From Saccoglossus kowalevskii (lineage: Eukaryota > Hemichordata > Enteropneusta > Harrimaniidae): 38,642 nucleotides of DNA. The notes beneath the pieces are model-generated. The model had not been told where the DNA came from, did no database searches, and saw nothing but the letters and a program-made list of their open reading frames with translations. Shown one piece after another: positions 24,281 to 36,699 of this stretch (positions are counted from its first letter, which is position 1; each line of letters begins with the position of its first letter). The stretch covers positions 1 to 38,642 of the forward strand of contig NW_003122814.1 in assembly GCF_000003605.2 (NCBI RefSeq), given 5' to 3'. A program made the translations under genes and the position numbers.

Positions 24281-25093
24281 ATACTGCTGTAGACCTATAT
24301 CACAACGCTGCAGTAGAGCCTATATCACAATGCTGCTGTAGAGCCTATATCACAACACTGCTGTAGTGCTATATTACAACGCTGCTGTAGAGCCAATATC
24401 ACAACACTGCTGTAGAACCTATATCACAATGCTTCTGTTAAAGCCTATATCACAACGCTGCTGTAGACCCTATATCACAACGCTGCCGAAGAGCGAATAT
24501 CACAATGCTGCTGTAGAGCCTATATCACAACACTTCTGTAGAGCCCATATCACAACGCGCCTGTAGGCCTATATCACAATGCTATTGTTAAGCCTATATC
24601 ACAACGCTGCTGTAGGCCTATATCACAACGCTGCTCTAGTGCCTATATCACAACGCTGCTGTAGACCTATATCAAAACGCTGCTGTAGAGCCTATATCAC
24701 AACGCTTCTGTTAAGCCAATATCACAACGCTGCTGTAGGTCTATATCACAACGCTGCTGTAGAGCCTACATCACAACGCTTCTGTAGAGCCTATATCACA
24801 ACGCTGCCATAGGCCTATATCACAACGCTACTGTTAAGCCTATATCACAACGGTGCTGTAGGACCTATATCACAATGCTGCCGTAGAGCCTATATCACAA
24901 CGCTGCTGAAGGTCTATATCACACCGCTGCTGTAGAGCCTATATCACAATGCTTCTGTTAAGCCTATATCACAACGCTGGTGTAGGTCTATGTCACAACG
25001 CTGCTGTAGTGCCTATACCTCAACGCTGCTGTACAGCCTTTATCACAACGGTGCTGTAGAGCCTATATCACAACGCTTCTGTAGAGCCTATAT
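24281..25093 (+). repeat. 3293-bp displaced duplication, right copy
   Basis: Partner of 20,988-21,800. It ends near 25,095, where GCAGCTGTAGAG follows here against CTCTTCTGTAGAG in the left copy. Immediately after it the dialect returns to type 1. Confidence 0.87.
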
Positions 25094-25149
25094 CACAACG
25101 CAGCTGTAGAGCCTATATCACAACGCTTCTGTAGAGCCTATATCACAAC

Positions 25150-26880
25150 GCTGCTGTAGTCCTATATCACAGCGCTGCTGTAGTGCCTATATCACAACGC
25201 TGCTATAGGCCTATATCAAACACTGATGTAGAGCCTATATCACAATGCTGCTGTAGTCCTATATCACAACGCTGCTGTAGGACATATATCACAATGCTGC
25301 TGTAGAGCCTATATCACAACGCTGCTGTAGGTCTATATCACAACGCTGCTGTAGAGCCTATATCACAACGCTGCTGTAGGGCCTATATCACAACGCTTCT
25401 GTACACCCTATATCACAACCCTGCTGTAGAGCCTATATCACAACGCTGCTGTAAAGCCTATATCACAACGCTGATGTAGAGCCTAAATCACAACGCTTCT
25501 GTAGAGTCTATATCACAATGCTTCTGTAGGGCCTATATCACAACGCTGCTGTAGAGCCTATATCACAAGGCTTCTGTAGGCCTATATCACAATGCTGCTG
25601 TAGAGCCTATATCACAACGCTTCTGTAGTCCTATATCACAATGCTGCTGTAGGCCTATATCACAACGCTGCTGTAGAGCCTATATCACAACGCTTCTGTA
25701 GGGTCTATATCACAACGCTGCTGTAGAGCATATATCACAACACTTCTGTAGACCTATATCACAACGCTGCTGTAGGCCTATATCACAACGCTGCTGTAGA
25801 GCCTATATCACAACGCTTATGTAGAGCCTATATCACAACGCTTCTGTAGAGCCTATATCACAACACTTCTGTAGGGCCTATATCACAATGCTGCTGTAGG
25901 GCCTATATCACAACGCTTCTGTAGACCCTATATCACAATCCTGCTGTAGAGCCTATATCACAACGCTGCTGTAAAGCCAATATCACAACGCTGATGTTGA
26001 GCCTATATTACAACGCTTCTGTAGAGCCTATAACACAATGCTTCTGTAGGGCCTATATCACAACGCTGCTGTAGAGCCTATATCACAACGCTTCTGTAGG
26101 GCCTATATCACAACGCTGCTGTAGATCCTATATCACAACGCTTCTGTAGGCCTATATCACAACGCTGCTGTAGGCCTATATCACAACGCTGCTGTAGAGC
26201 CTATATCACAATGCATCTGTAGAGCTTATATCACAACGCTTCTGTTGAGCCTATATCACAACGCTTCTGAAGAGCCTATATTACAACGCTGCTGTAGAGC
26301 CTATATCACAACGCTCCTGTAGGGCCTATATCACGACGCTGCTGTAGTGCCTATATCACAATGCTGCTGTAGTGACTATTTTACAATGCTTCTGAAGGGC
26401 CTATATCACAACGCTACTGTAGAGCCTATATCACTACGCTGCTGTAGTGCCTATATCACAACACTTCTGTAGGGCCTATATCACAACGCTGCTGTACAGC
26501 CTATATCACAACGCTTCCGTAGAGCCTATATCGCAACGCTGCTGTAAGCCTAAAACACAACGCTGCTGTAGAGCCTATATCACAATGCTTCTGTACAGCC
26601 TATAGCACAACGCTTCTGTACAGCCTATATCACAACGCTTCTGTAGAGCCTATATCACAACGCTGCAGTAGAGTCTATATCACAACGCTTCTGTAGAGCC
26701 TATATCACAATGCTGCTGTAGAGCCTATATCACAACGCTGCTGTACAGCCTATATCACAACGCTTCTGTAGAGCCTATACCACAACGCTGCTGTACAGCC
26801 TATATTCCAACACTTTTGTAGGGCATATATCACAAAACTGCTGTAGAACCTATATCACAATGCTGCTGTAGAGCCTATAT
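25150..26880 (+). repeat. Type 1 satellite domain (middle)
   Basis: Type 1 junctions return (TGTACAGCC, TGTAGTCC, TGTAGGTC), including the third GGACATAT module at 25,279. From about 26,340 the order of rare variants follows the left block at 3500-4020, for example GCAGTAGAGTCTAT, TACCACAACG, CTATATTCCAACAC and ACAAAACTGCTGTAGAACC. The series breaks at about 26,880, where a type 2 island begins. Confidence 0.75.
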
Positions 26881-26882
26881 CA

Positions 26883-28395
26883 CAACGCTGCTGCAGGACC
26901 TATATCACAACGCTTTCTGGTAACCCTATATCACAACGTTGCTGTAGGCCTATATCGCAACGCTGCTGTAAAGCCTATGTCACAACGCCTATGTTAAGCC
27001 TATATTAAATGCTTCTGTAGGCCTATATCAAAACGCTGCTGTAGGACCTATATCACAGCGCTTCTGTTAAGCGTTCATCACATCCCTTCTGTAGGCATAT
27101 ATCAAAACACTTCTGTAGGCCTATATCACAACGCTTCTGTAGTGCCTATATCACAATGCTTCTGTAGAGCCTATATCACAACACTGCTGTAGAGCCTATA
27201 TTACAGTGCTACTGTAGAGCCTATATCACAACGCTTTTGTTAACCCTATATCACAACGTTGCTGTAGGCCTATATCACAACGCTGCTGTAGAGCCTATAT
27301 CACAATGCTGCTGTAGGCATATATCACAACGCTTCTGTAGACCTATATCACAATGCTGCTGTAGAGCCTATATCACAACGCTGCTGTAGAGCCTATAACA
27401 CAATGCTGCTGTAGAGCCTATATCACAACACTGCTGTATGACCTATATCACGCTGCTGTAGGAACTATATCACAACGCTGCTGCAGAGCGAATATCACAA
27501 AGCAGCTGTAGAACCTATATCACAACTCCGCTGTAGGGCCTTTATCACAACGCTGCTCTAGAGCAAATATCACAACGCTACTTTAGTGCCTATATCACAA
27601 CGCTTCTGTTAAGCCTATATCACAACGCTGCTGTGGGACCTATATCAGAACGCTTCTGTAGGACCTATTTCACAATGCTGCTGTAGAGCCTATATCACAA
27701 CACTGCTGTAGAGCCTATATCACAACGCTGCTGCAGGACCTATATCACAACGCTTCTGTTAACCCTATATCACAACGTTGCTGTAGGCCTATATCGCAAC
27801 GCTGCTGTAGAGCCTATATCACAACGCTGCTGTAGGCGTATATCACAACGCTTCTGTAGACCCATATCACAATGCTGCTGTAGAGCCTATATCACAACGC
27901 TACTGTAGGACTATATTACAACGCTGCTGTAGGACCTATATGACGACGCTGCTGTAGAGCCTATATCACAACGCTGCTGTAGAGCCTATAACACAATGCT
28001 GCTGTAGAGCCTATATCACAACTCTGCTGCATGACCTATATCACAATGCTACTGTAGGACCTATATCACAACGCTTCTGTAGGCCTATATCACAACACTT
28101 CTGTTAAGCCTATATCACAACGCTTCTGTAGGTCTATATCACAATGCTGCTGTAGGAGTATTTCACAAGACTGCTGTTAAGCCTATATCACAACGCTGCT
28201 GTAGAGCCTATATCACAACACTGCTGTAGAGCTTATATCACAATGCTTCTGTAGTCCTATATCACAACGCTGCTGTAGGGCCTATTTCACAACGCTGCTG
28301 TAGGCCTATATCACAACGCTGCTGTAGAGCCTATATCATAACGCTGCTCTAGAGCCTTTATCACAACGCTGCTGTAGAACCTATATCACATTGCT
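26883..28395 (+). repeat. Type 2 island inside type 1 array
   Basis: From GCTGCAGGACC at about 26,890 to about 27,829 the sequence matches the young 1804-bp region: it follows 14,462-14,890, then 15,285-15,802 (offset 12,027), skipping the second roughly 340-bp block. One extra T occurs in CGCTTTCTGGTAACC near 26,914. From about 27,830 to 28,395 it resembles other type 2 material near 11.2 kb and 22.1-22.8 kb (CTATATGACGACG, AACCTATATCACATTG). Type 1 sequence resumes afterwards. Confidence 0.85.
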
Positions 28396-28599
28396 GCTGT
28401 AGTGCCTATATCACAACACTTCTGTAGGGCCTATATCACAACGCTGCTGTTGAGCCTTTATCACAACGCTTCTGCAGGGCGTATATCACAACGCTGCTGT
28501 AGAGCCTATATCACAACGCTGCTGTAGAGCCTATATCACAACGCTTCTGTAGAGCCTATATCACAACACTTCTGAAGAGCCTATATTACAACACTGCTG

Positions 28600-30031
28600 T
28601 AGAGCCTATATCACAACGCTGCTGTAAAGCCAATATCATAATGCTGATGTAGAGTCTATATCACAACGCTTTTGTAGAGCCTATATCACAATGCTTCTGT
28701 AGGGCCTATATCACAACGCTGCTGTAGAGCCTATATCACAATGCTTCTGTAGGCCTATATCACAATGCTGCTGTAGGCCTATATCACAATGCTGCTGTAG
28801 AGCCTATATCACAATGTTTCTGTAGGGCCTATAACACAACGCTGCTGTAGAGCCTATATCACAACGCTTCTGTAGGCCTATATCACAATGCTGCTGTAGG
28901 CCTATATCACAACACTGTTGTAGAGCATATATCACAACACTTCTGTAGAACTATATCACAACGCTGCTGTAGGCCTATATCACAATGCTGCTGTAGAGCC
29001 TATATCACAACGCTTCTGTAGAGCCTATATCACAACTCTTCTGAAGAGCCTATATTACAACGCTGCTGTAGAGCCTATATCACAACGCTCCTGTAGGGCC
29101 TATATCACGACGCTGCTGTAGAGCCTATATCACAATGCTGCTGTTGTGACTATACCACAATGCTTCTGTAGGGCCTATATCACAACGCTTCTGCAGGGCG
29201 TATATCACAACGCTGCTGTAGAGCCTATATCACAACTCTGCTGTAGAGCCTATATCACAACGCTGCTGTACAGCCTATATCACAATGCTTCTGTAGAGCC
29301 TATATCGCAACGCTGCTGTAAGCCTATATCACAACGCTGCTGTAGAGCCTATATTACAATGCTTCTGTACAGCCTATATCACAACGCTTCTGTACAGCCT
29401 ATATCACAACGCTTCTGTAGAGCCTATATCACAACGCTGCAGTAGAGTCTATATCACAACGCTTCTGTAGAGCCTATATCACAATGCTGCTGTAGAGCCT
29501 ATATCACAACGCTGCTGTACAGCCTATATCACAACGCTTTTGTAGAGCCTATACCACAACGCTGCTGTACAGCCTATATTCCAACACTTCTGTAGGGCCT
29601 ATATCACAAAACTGCTGTAGAACCTATATCACAACGCTGCTGTAGAGCCTATATCACAACGCTTCTGTCGGGCCTATATCACAACGCTGCTGTATAGCCT
29701 ATATTACAACACATCTGTAGGGCCGATATCACAACGCTTCTGTAGAGCCTATATCACAACGCTGATGTCGAGCCTATATCACAACGCTTCTGTAGAGCCT
29801 ATAACACAATGCTTCTGTAGGGCCTATATCACAACGCTGCTGTAGAGCCTATATCACAACGCTTCTGTAGGCCTATATCACAATGCTGCTGTAGGCCTAT
29901 ATCACAATGCTGCTGTAGAGCCTATATCACATCGCTTCTGTAGGGCCTATATCACCACGCTGCTGTAGGCCTATATCACAATGCTTCTGTAGGACCTATA
30001 TCACAACGCTTCTGTAGAGCCTATATCACAA
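28600..30031 (+). repeat. 1.4-kb type 1 block, right copy
   Basis: Partner of 3075-4430. Its left part resembles 5340-5900 as closely as 3075-3540 (both share GCTTTTGTAGAG after GCTGATGTAG), so it carries features of both left-hand copies. One monomer fewer than the 5.3-5.9 kb copy is present before ACTCTTCTGAAG. Confidence 0.8.
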
Positions 30032-30964
30032 TGATTCTGTAGGACCTATATCACAACGCTGCTGTAGAGCCTATATCACAACGCTTCTGTAGAGCCTATA
30101 TCACAATGCTTCTGTAGGTCCTATATCACAACGCTGCTGTAGAGCCTATACCACAACGCTTCTGTAGGCCTATATCACAATGCTGCTGTAGGCCTATATC
30201 ACAATGCTGCTGTAGAGCCTATATCACAACGCTTCTGTAGGGCCTATATCACAACGCTGCTGTAGAGCCTATATCACAACGCTTCTGAAGAGCCTATATT
30301 ACAATGCTGCTGTAGAGCATATATCACAACACTTCTGTAGACCTATATCACAATGCTTCTGTAGGGCCTATATCACAACGCTGCTGTATAGCCTATATCA
30401 CAACGCTTCTGTAGGCCTATATCACAACGCTGCTGTAGGCCTATATCACAACACTGCTGTAGAGCCTATATCACAACGCATCTGTAGAGCCTATATCAAA
30501 ACGCTTCTGTTGAGCCTATATCACAACGCTTCTGAAGAGCCTATATTACAACGCTGCTGTAGAGCCTATATCACAACGCTCTTGTAGGGCCTATATCACG
30601 ACGCTGCTGTAGAGCCTATATCACAATGCTGCTGTACTGACTATTTCACAATGCTTCTGTAGGGCCTATATCACAATGCTGCTCTAGAGCCTATATCACT
30701 ATGCTGCTGTAGTGCCTATATCACAACACTTCTGTAGGGCCTATATCACAACGCTGCTGTAGGGTCTATATCACAACGCTTCTGCAGGGCGTATATCACA
30801 ACGCTGCTGTAGAGCCTATATCACAACGCTGCTGTAGAGCCTATATCACAACGCTGCTGTACAGCCTATATCACAACGCTTCTGTAGAGCCTATATCGCA
30901 TCGCTGCTGTAGGCCTATATCACAACGCTGCTGTAGAGCCTATATCACAATGCTTCTGTACAGC

Positions 30965-31977
30965 CTATATCACAACGCTTCTGTACAGCCTATATCACAA
31001 CGCTTCTGTCGGGCCTATATCACAATGCTGCTGTATAGCCTATATTACAACACATCTGTAGGGCCGATATCACAACGCTTCTGTAGAGCCTATATCACAA
31101 CACTTCTGAAGAGCCTATATTACAACACTGCTGTAGAGCCTATATCACAACGCTCCTGTAGGGTCTATATCACGACGCTGCTGTAGAGCCTATATCACAA
31201 TGCTGCTGTAGAACCTATATCACAACGCTTCTGTAGAGCCTATATCACAACGCTTCTGTAGAGCCTATATCACAACGCTTCTGTAGAGCCTATATCACAA
31301 TGCTGCTATAGGACCTATATCACAATGCTGCTGTAGGCCTATATCACAACGCTTCTGTTAATCCTATATCACAACGCTGCTGTAGAGCCTATAACACAAC
31401 GCTTCTGTTAAGCCAATATCACAACGTTTCTGTTAAGCCTATATCACAACGTTGCTGTAGAGCCTATATCACAACGCTGCCGAAGAGCGAATATCACAAT
31501 GCTGCTATAGAGCCTATATCACAACGCTTCCGTAGAGCCTATATCACAACGCTTCTGTAGAGCCTATATCACAACGCTTCTGTAGAGCCTATATCACAAT
31601 GCTGCTATAGGACCTATATCACAATGCTGCTGTAGGCCTATATCACAACGCTTCTGTTAATCCTATATCACAATGCTGCTGTAGAGCCTATAACACAACG
31701 CTTCTGTTAAGCCAATATCACAACGTTTCTGTTAAGCCTATATCACAACGTTGCTGTAGAGCCTATATCACATCGCTGCCGAAGAGCGAATATCACAATG
31801 CTGCTATAGAGCCTATATCACAACGCTTCCGTAGAGCCTATATCAAAACGCTGCTGTCGTCCTATATCACAACGCTGCTGTAGGCCTATATCAAACGCTG
31901 CTGTAGGCCTATATCAAACGCTGATGTAGGCCTATATCAAACGCTGATGTAGAGCTTATATCACAATGCTGCTGTAG
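30965..31977 (+). repeat. 1.0-kb type 1 block, right copy
   Basis: Partner of 1866-2878 at offset 29,099. It is followed directly (31,978-32,215) by the segment that in the left part of the window lies upstream of the block (1290-1495). Confidence 0.85.
31233..31830 (+). repeat. 299-bp higher-order repeat, third tandem pair
   Basis: Two tandem copies (about 31,233-31,531 and 31,532-31,830), displaced 29,099 bp from the first pair. Markers are at 31,300 and 31,599. As in the first pair, the second copy has AATGCTG where the first has AACGCTG before CTATAACAC, showing that the pair moved as a dimer rather than forming twice. Confidence 0.9.
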
Positions 31978-32439
31978 AGCCTATATCACAACGCTTCTGT
32001 AGAGCCTATATCACAACGCTTCTGTAGAGCCTATATCACAACGCTTCTGAAGAGCCTATATTACAACGCTGCTGTAGAGCCTATATCACAACGCTGCTGT
32101 ACAGCCTATATCACAACCCTGCTGTAGAGCCTATATCACAACGCTGCTGTAAAGCCAATATCATAATTCTGATGTAGAGCCTATATCACAACGCTTTTTG
32201 TAGAGCCTATATCACAATGCTTCTGTAGGGCCTATATCACAACGCTGCTGTAGAGCCTATATCACAATGCTTCTGTAGGCCTATATCACAATGCTGCTGT
32301 AGGCCTATATCACAATGCTGCTGTAGAGCCTATATCACAATGTTTCTGTAGGGCCTATAACACAACGCTGCTGTAGAGCCTATATCACAACGCTTCTGTA
32401 GGCCTATATCACAATGCTGCTGTAGGCCTATATCACAAT

Positions 32440-32700
32440 GCTGCTGTAGAGCCTATATCACAATGGTTCTGTAGGGCCTATATCACAATGCTGCTGTAGG
32501 CCTATATCACAACGCTGCTGTACAGCCTATATCACAACGCTTCTGTAGAGCCTATATCACAATGTTGCTGTAGGCCTATATCACAACAGTGCTGTAGAAC
32601 CTATATCACAATGCTTCTGTACAGCCTATATCACAACGCTTCTGTACAGCCTATATCACAACGCTTCTGTACAGCCTATATCACAATGCTTCTGTAGAGC
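32440..32700 (+). repeat. ATGGTTCTG/CAGTGCTG module, left copy
   Basis: The run ATGGTTCTGTAGGG, TGTACAGCC, AATGTTGCTGTAGG, AACAGTGCTGTAGAACC and three TGTACAGCC monomers recurs at about 34,946-35,206 (offset 2506; CAATGG at 32,461 and 34,967). A third partial copy begins with CAATGG at 34,298 but then continues differently. Confidence 0.82.
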
Positions 32701-33179
32701 TTATATCACAACGCTGCTGTAGAGCCTATATCACAACGCTTCTGTAGAGCCTATATCACAACGCTGCTGTAGGCCTATATCACAACGCTGCTGTAGAGCC
32801 TATATCACAATGCTTCTGTACAGCCTATATCACAACGCTTCTGTACAGCCTATATTACAACGCTTCTGTAGAGCCTATATCACAATACTGTTGTAGACCT
32901 ATATCACAACGCTGCAGTAGAACCTATATCACAACGCTGCTGTAGAGCCTATATCACAATGCTGCTGTAGTGCTATATTACAACGCTGCTGTAGAGCCTA
33001 TATCACAACGCTGCTGTAGAACCTATATCACAATTCTTCTGTAGGGCCTATATCACAACGCTGCTGTAGGGCCTATATCACAACGCTTCTGCAAGGCCTA
33101 TATCACAACACTGCTGTAGTGCCTATATCACAACGCTGCTGTAGGCCTATATCACAACGCTGCTGTAGAGCCTATATCA

Positions 33180-33345
33180 CAACGCTGCTGTAGAGCCTAT
33201 ACCACAACACTTCTGTTAAGCCAATATCACAACGTTTCTGTTAAGCCTATATCACAACGTTGCTGTAGAGCCTATATCACAACGCTGCCGAAGAGTGAAT
33301 ATCACAATGCTGCTGTAGAGCCTATATCACAACGCTTCCGTAGTG
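33180..33345 (+). repeat. Partial 299-bp unit
   Basis: About half of the 12-monomer unit is present: AAGCCAATATCAC, AACGTTTCTG, AACGTTGCTG, GCTGCCGAAGAGTGAAT and CTTCCGTAG follow in the usual order. It is more diverged than the full copies (GAGTG for GAGCG, GCTGCTGTAG for GCTGCTATAG). The flanks are ordinary type 1 monomers, so this looks like an older or truncated relic. Confidence 0.75.
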
Positions 33346-33999
33346 CCTATATCAAAACGCTGCTGTAGTCCTATATCACAACGCTGCTGTAGTGCCTATA
33401 TCACAACGTTTCTGTAGAGCCTATATCACAACGCTGCTGTAGGCCTATATCACAACGCTGCTGTAGAGCCTATATCACAATGCTTCTGTACAGCCTATAT
33501 CACAACGCTTCTGTACAGCCTATATTACAACGCTTCTGTAGAGCCTATATCACAACGCTTCTGTAGAGATTATATCACAACGCTGCTGTAGAGCCTATAT
33601 CACAATACTGCTGTAGACCTATATCACAACGCTGCAGTATAGCCTATTTCACAACGCTGCTGTAGAGCCTATATCACAATGCTGCTGTAGTGCTATATTA
33701 CAACTCTGCTGTAGAGCCTATATCACAACGCTGCTGTAGAACCTATATCACAATGCTTCTGTTAAAGCTTATATCACAACGCTACTGTAGACCCTATATC
33801 ACAACGCTGCCGAAGAGCGAATATCACAATGCTGCTGTAGAGCCTATATCACAACACTTCTGTAGAGCCCATATCACAACGCTCCTGTAAGCCTTTATCA
33901 CAATGCTACTGTTAAGCCTATATCACAACGCTGCTGTAGGACATATATCACAATGCTTCTGTAGAGCCTATATCACAACGCTGCTGTAGGTCTATATCA

Positions 34000-34980
34000 C
34001 AACGCTGCTGTACAGCCTATATCACAACGCTGCTGTAGGGCCTATATCACAACGCTTCTGTAGACCCTATATCACAACCCTGCTGTAGAGCCTATATCAC
34101 AACGCTGCTGTAAATCCAATATCACAATGCTGATGTAGAGCCTATATCACAACGCTTCTGTAGAGCCTATATCACAATGCTTCTGTAGGGCCTATATCAC
34201 AACGCTGCTGTAGAGCCTATATCACAACGCTTCTGTAGGCCTATATCACAATGCTGCTGTAGGCCTATATCACAATGCTGCTGTAGAGCCTATATCACAA
34301 TGGTTCTGTAGGGCCTATATCACAATGCTGCTGTAGGCCTATATCACAACGCTGCTGTAGAGCCTATATCACAACGCTTCTGTAGGGCCTATATCACAAC
34401 GCTGCTGTAGAGCATATATCACAACACTTCTGTAGACCTATATCACAACGCTGCTGTAGGCCTATATCACAATGCTGCTGTAGAGCCTATATCACAACGC
34501 TTCTGTAGAGCCTATATCACAACGCTTCTGTAGAGCCTATATCACAACGCTTCTGAAGAGCCTATATTACAACGCTGCTGTAGAGCCTATATCACAATGC
34601 TGCTGTACAGCCTATATCACAACGGTGCTGTAGGGCCTATATCACAACGCTTCTGTAGACCCTATATCACAACCCTGCTGTAGAGCCTATATCACAACGC
34701 TGCTGTGAAGCCAATATCACAATGCTGATGTAGAGCCTATATCACAACGCTGCTGTAGAGCCTATATCACAACGCTTCTGTAGGCCTATATCACAATGCT
34801 GCTGTAGAGCCTATATCACAACGCTTCTGTAGAGCCTATATCACAATGCTTCTGTAGGGCCTATATTACAACGCTGCTGTAGAGCCTATATCACAACGCT
34901 TCTGTAGGCCTATATCACAATGCTGCTGTAGGCCTATATCACAATGCTGCTGTAGAGCCTATATCACAATGGTTCTGTAG
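34000..34980 (+). repeat. Local 595- to 669-bp duplication
   Basis: TGATGTAGAG occurs at 34,131 and 34,726 (595 bp) and CAATGGTTCTG at 34,298 and 34,967 (669 bp), the 74-bp difference being three monomers. Both halves contain the series AACCCTGCTG, ACCCTATATC, CCAATATCAC and GCTGATG, then the GCTTCTGTAGGCC pairs. Confidence 0.78.
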
Positions 34981-36699
34981 GGCCTATATCACAATGCTGC
35001 TGTAGGCCTATATCACAACGCTGCTGTACAGCCTATATCACAACGCTTCTGTAGAGCCTATATCACAATGTTGCTGTAGGCCTATATCACAACAGTGCTG
35101 TAGAACCTATATCACAATGCTTCTGTACAGCCTATATCACAACGCTTCTGTACAGCCTATATCACAACGCTTCTGTACAGCCTATATCACAATGCTTCTG
35201 TAGAGCTTATATCACAACGCTGCTGTAGAGCCTATATCACAATGCTGCTGTAGACCTATATCACAACGCTGCAGTAGAGCCTATATCACAACGCTTCTGT
35301 AGAGCCTATATCACAACGCTGCTGTACAGCCTATATCCCAACACTTCTGTAGGGCCTATATCACAAAACTGCTGTAGAACCTATATCACGACGCTGCTGT
35401 AGAGCATATATCACAACGCTGCTGTAGGCCTGTATCACAACGCTGCTGTAGGACCTATATCACAACGCTGCTGTAGAGCCTATATCACAACGCTGATGTA
35501 GGACCTATATCACAACGCTGCTGTAGGGCCTATATCACAACGCTGCTGTAGAGCCTATATCACAATGCTGCTGTAGTGCCTATATCACAACACTTCTGTA
35601 GGGCCTATATCACAATGCTGCTGTAGAGCCTATACCACAACGCTTCTGTAAAGCCTATATCACAACGCTTCTGTAGAGCCTATATCACATGCTGCTGTAG
35701 AGCCTATATCACAACGCTTCTGTACAGCCTATATCACAACTCTTCTGTACAGCCTAGATCACAACGTTTCTGTAGAGCCTATATCACAATGCTGCTGCAG
35801 AGCCTATATCACATGCTGCTGTAGAGCCTATATCACATGCTGCTGTAGAGCCTATATCACAACGCTGCTGTACAGCCTATATCACAACGCTGCTGTACAG
35901 CCTATATCACAACGCATCTGTAGAGCCTATATCACAACGCTGCTGAAGAGCCTATATTACAACGCTGCTGTAGAGCCTACATCACAGCGCTGCTGTACAG
36001 CCTATATCACAACGCTTCTGTAGAGCCTATATCACAACGCTGCTGAAGAGCCTATATCACAATGCTGCTGTACAGCCATTATCACAACGCTGCTGTAGAG
36101 CCTATATCACAACGCTGCTGTAGAGCCTATATCAAAACGCTGTTGTAGGCCTATATCACAACGCTGCTGAAGAGCCTATATTACAACGCTTCTGTAGAGC
36201 CTATATCACAACGCTGCTGTACAGCCTATATCCCAACGCTTCTGTAGAGCCTATATCACCACGCTGCTGAAGAGCCTATATCACAACGCTGCTGTAGAGC
36301 CTATATCACAACGCTTCTGTAGAGCCTATATCACAACGCTGCTGTACAGCCTATATCACAACGCTTCTGTAGGGCATATATCACATGGCTGCTGTAGAGC
36401 CTGTATCACAACGCTTCTGTAGGGCCAATATCACAACGCTGCTGAATAGCCTATATTACAACGCTTCTGTAGAGTCTATATCACAACGCTGCTGTACAGC
36501 CCATATCACAACGCTTCTGTAGAGCCTATATCACAACGCTGCTGAAGAGCCTATATTACAACGCTGCTGTAGAGCCTATATCACAAGGCTACTGTACAGC
36601 CTATATCACAACGCTTCTGTAGAGCCTATATCACAACGCTGCTGTACAGCCTATATCACAACGCTTCTGTAGAGCCTATATCACAATGCTTCTGTAGAG

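Larger units (their letters stand above)
6330..25150 (+). repeat. Type 2 satellite domain
   Basis: This stretch is dominated by monomers with TGTTAAGCC, TGTAGGACC, TTTATCAC, CTATTTCAC, CTCTAGAGC and CAAAACGCTG, and almost lacks the TGTACAGCC junction that marks type 1. It contains the 1924-, 1804-, 891- and 3293-bp duplications. The last part (about 21.0-25.1 kb) mixes both dialects, so the right edge is gradual. No gene or unique sequence is seen. Confidence 0.75.
28395..35600 (+). repeat. Type 1 satellite domain (right)
   Basis: It carries the distant copies of blocks from 1.3-1.5, 1.9-2.9 and 3.1-4.4 kb, plus local duplications. No type 2 runs longer than a few monomers are seen, apart from the 33.7-33.9 kb segment shared with the 3293-bp repeat. 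No unique sequence is visible. Confidence 0.75.

Noticed and set aside
519-33890. Thirteen forward open frames of 61-99 codons with similar repetitive peptides (for example at 3545-3844, 5899-6099, 29,146-29,445).
   Set aside because: They are read-through of the satellite itself, bounded by the junction TAG. Seven begin with GTG (519, 3545, 5899, 21,073, 24,366, 29,146, 33,690), one with TTG (1762), and the five ATG starts lie in mutated CpG sites. There is no ribosome-binding signal, promoter, splice structure or recognisable domain, and copies share peptides only because the DNA is duplicated.
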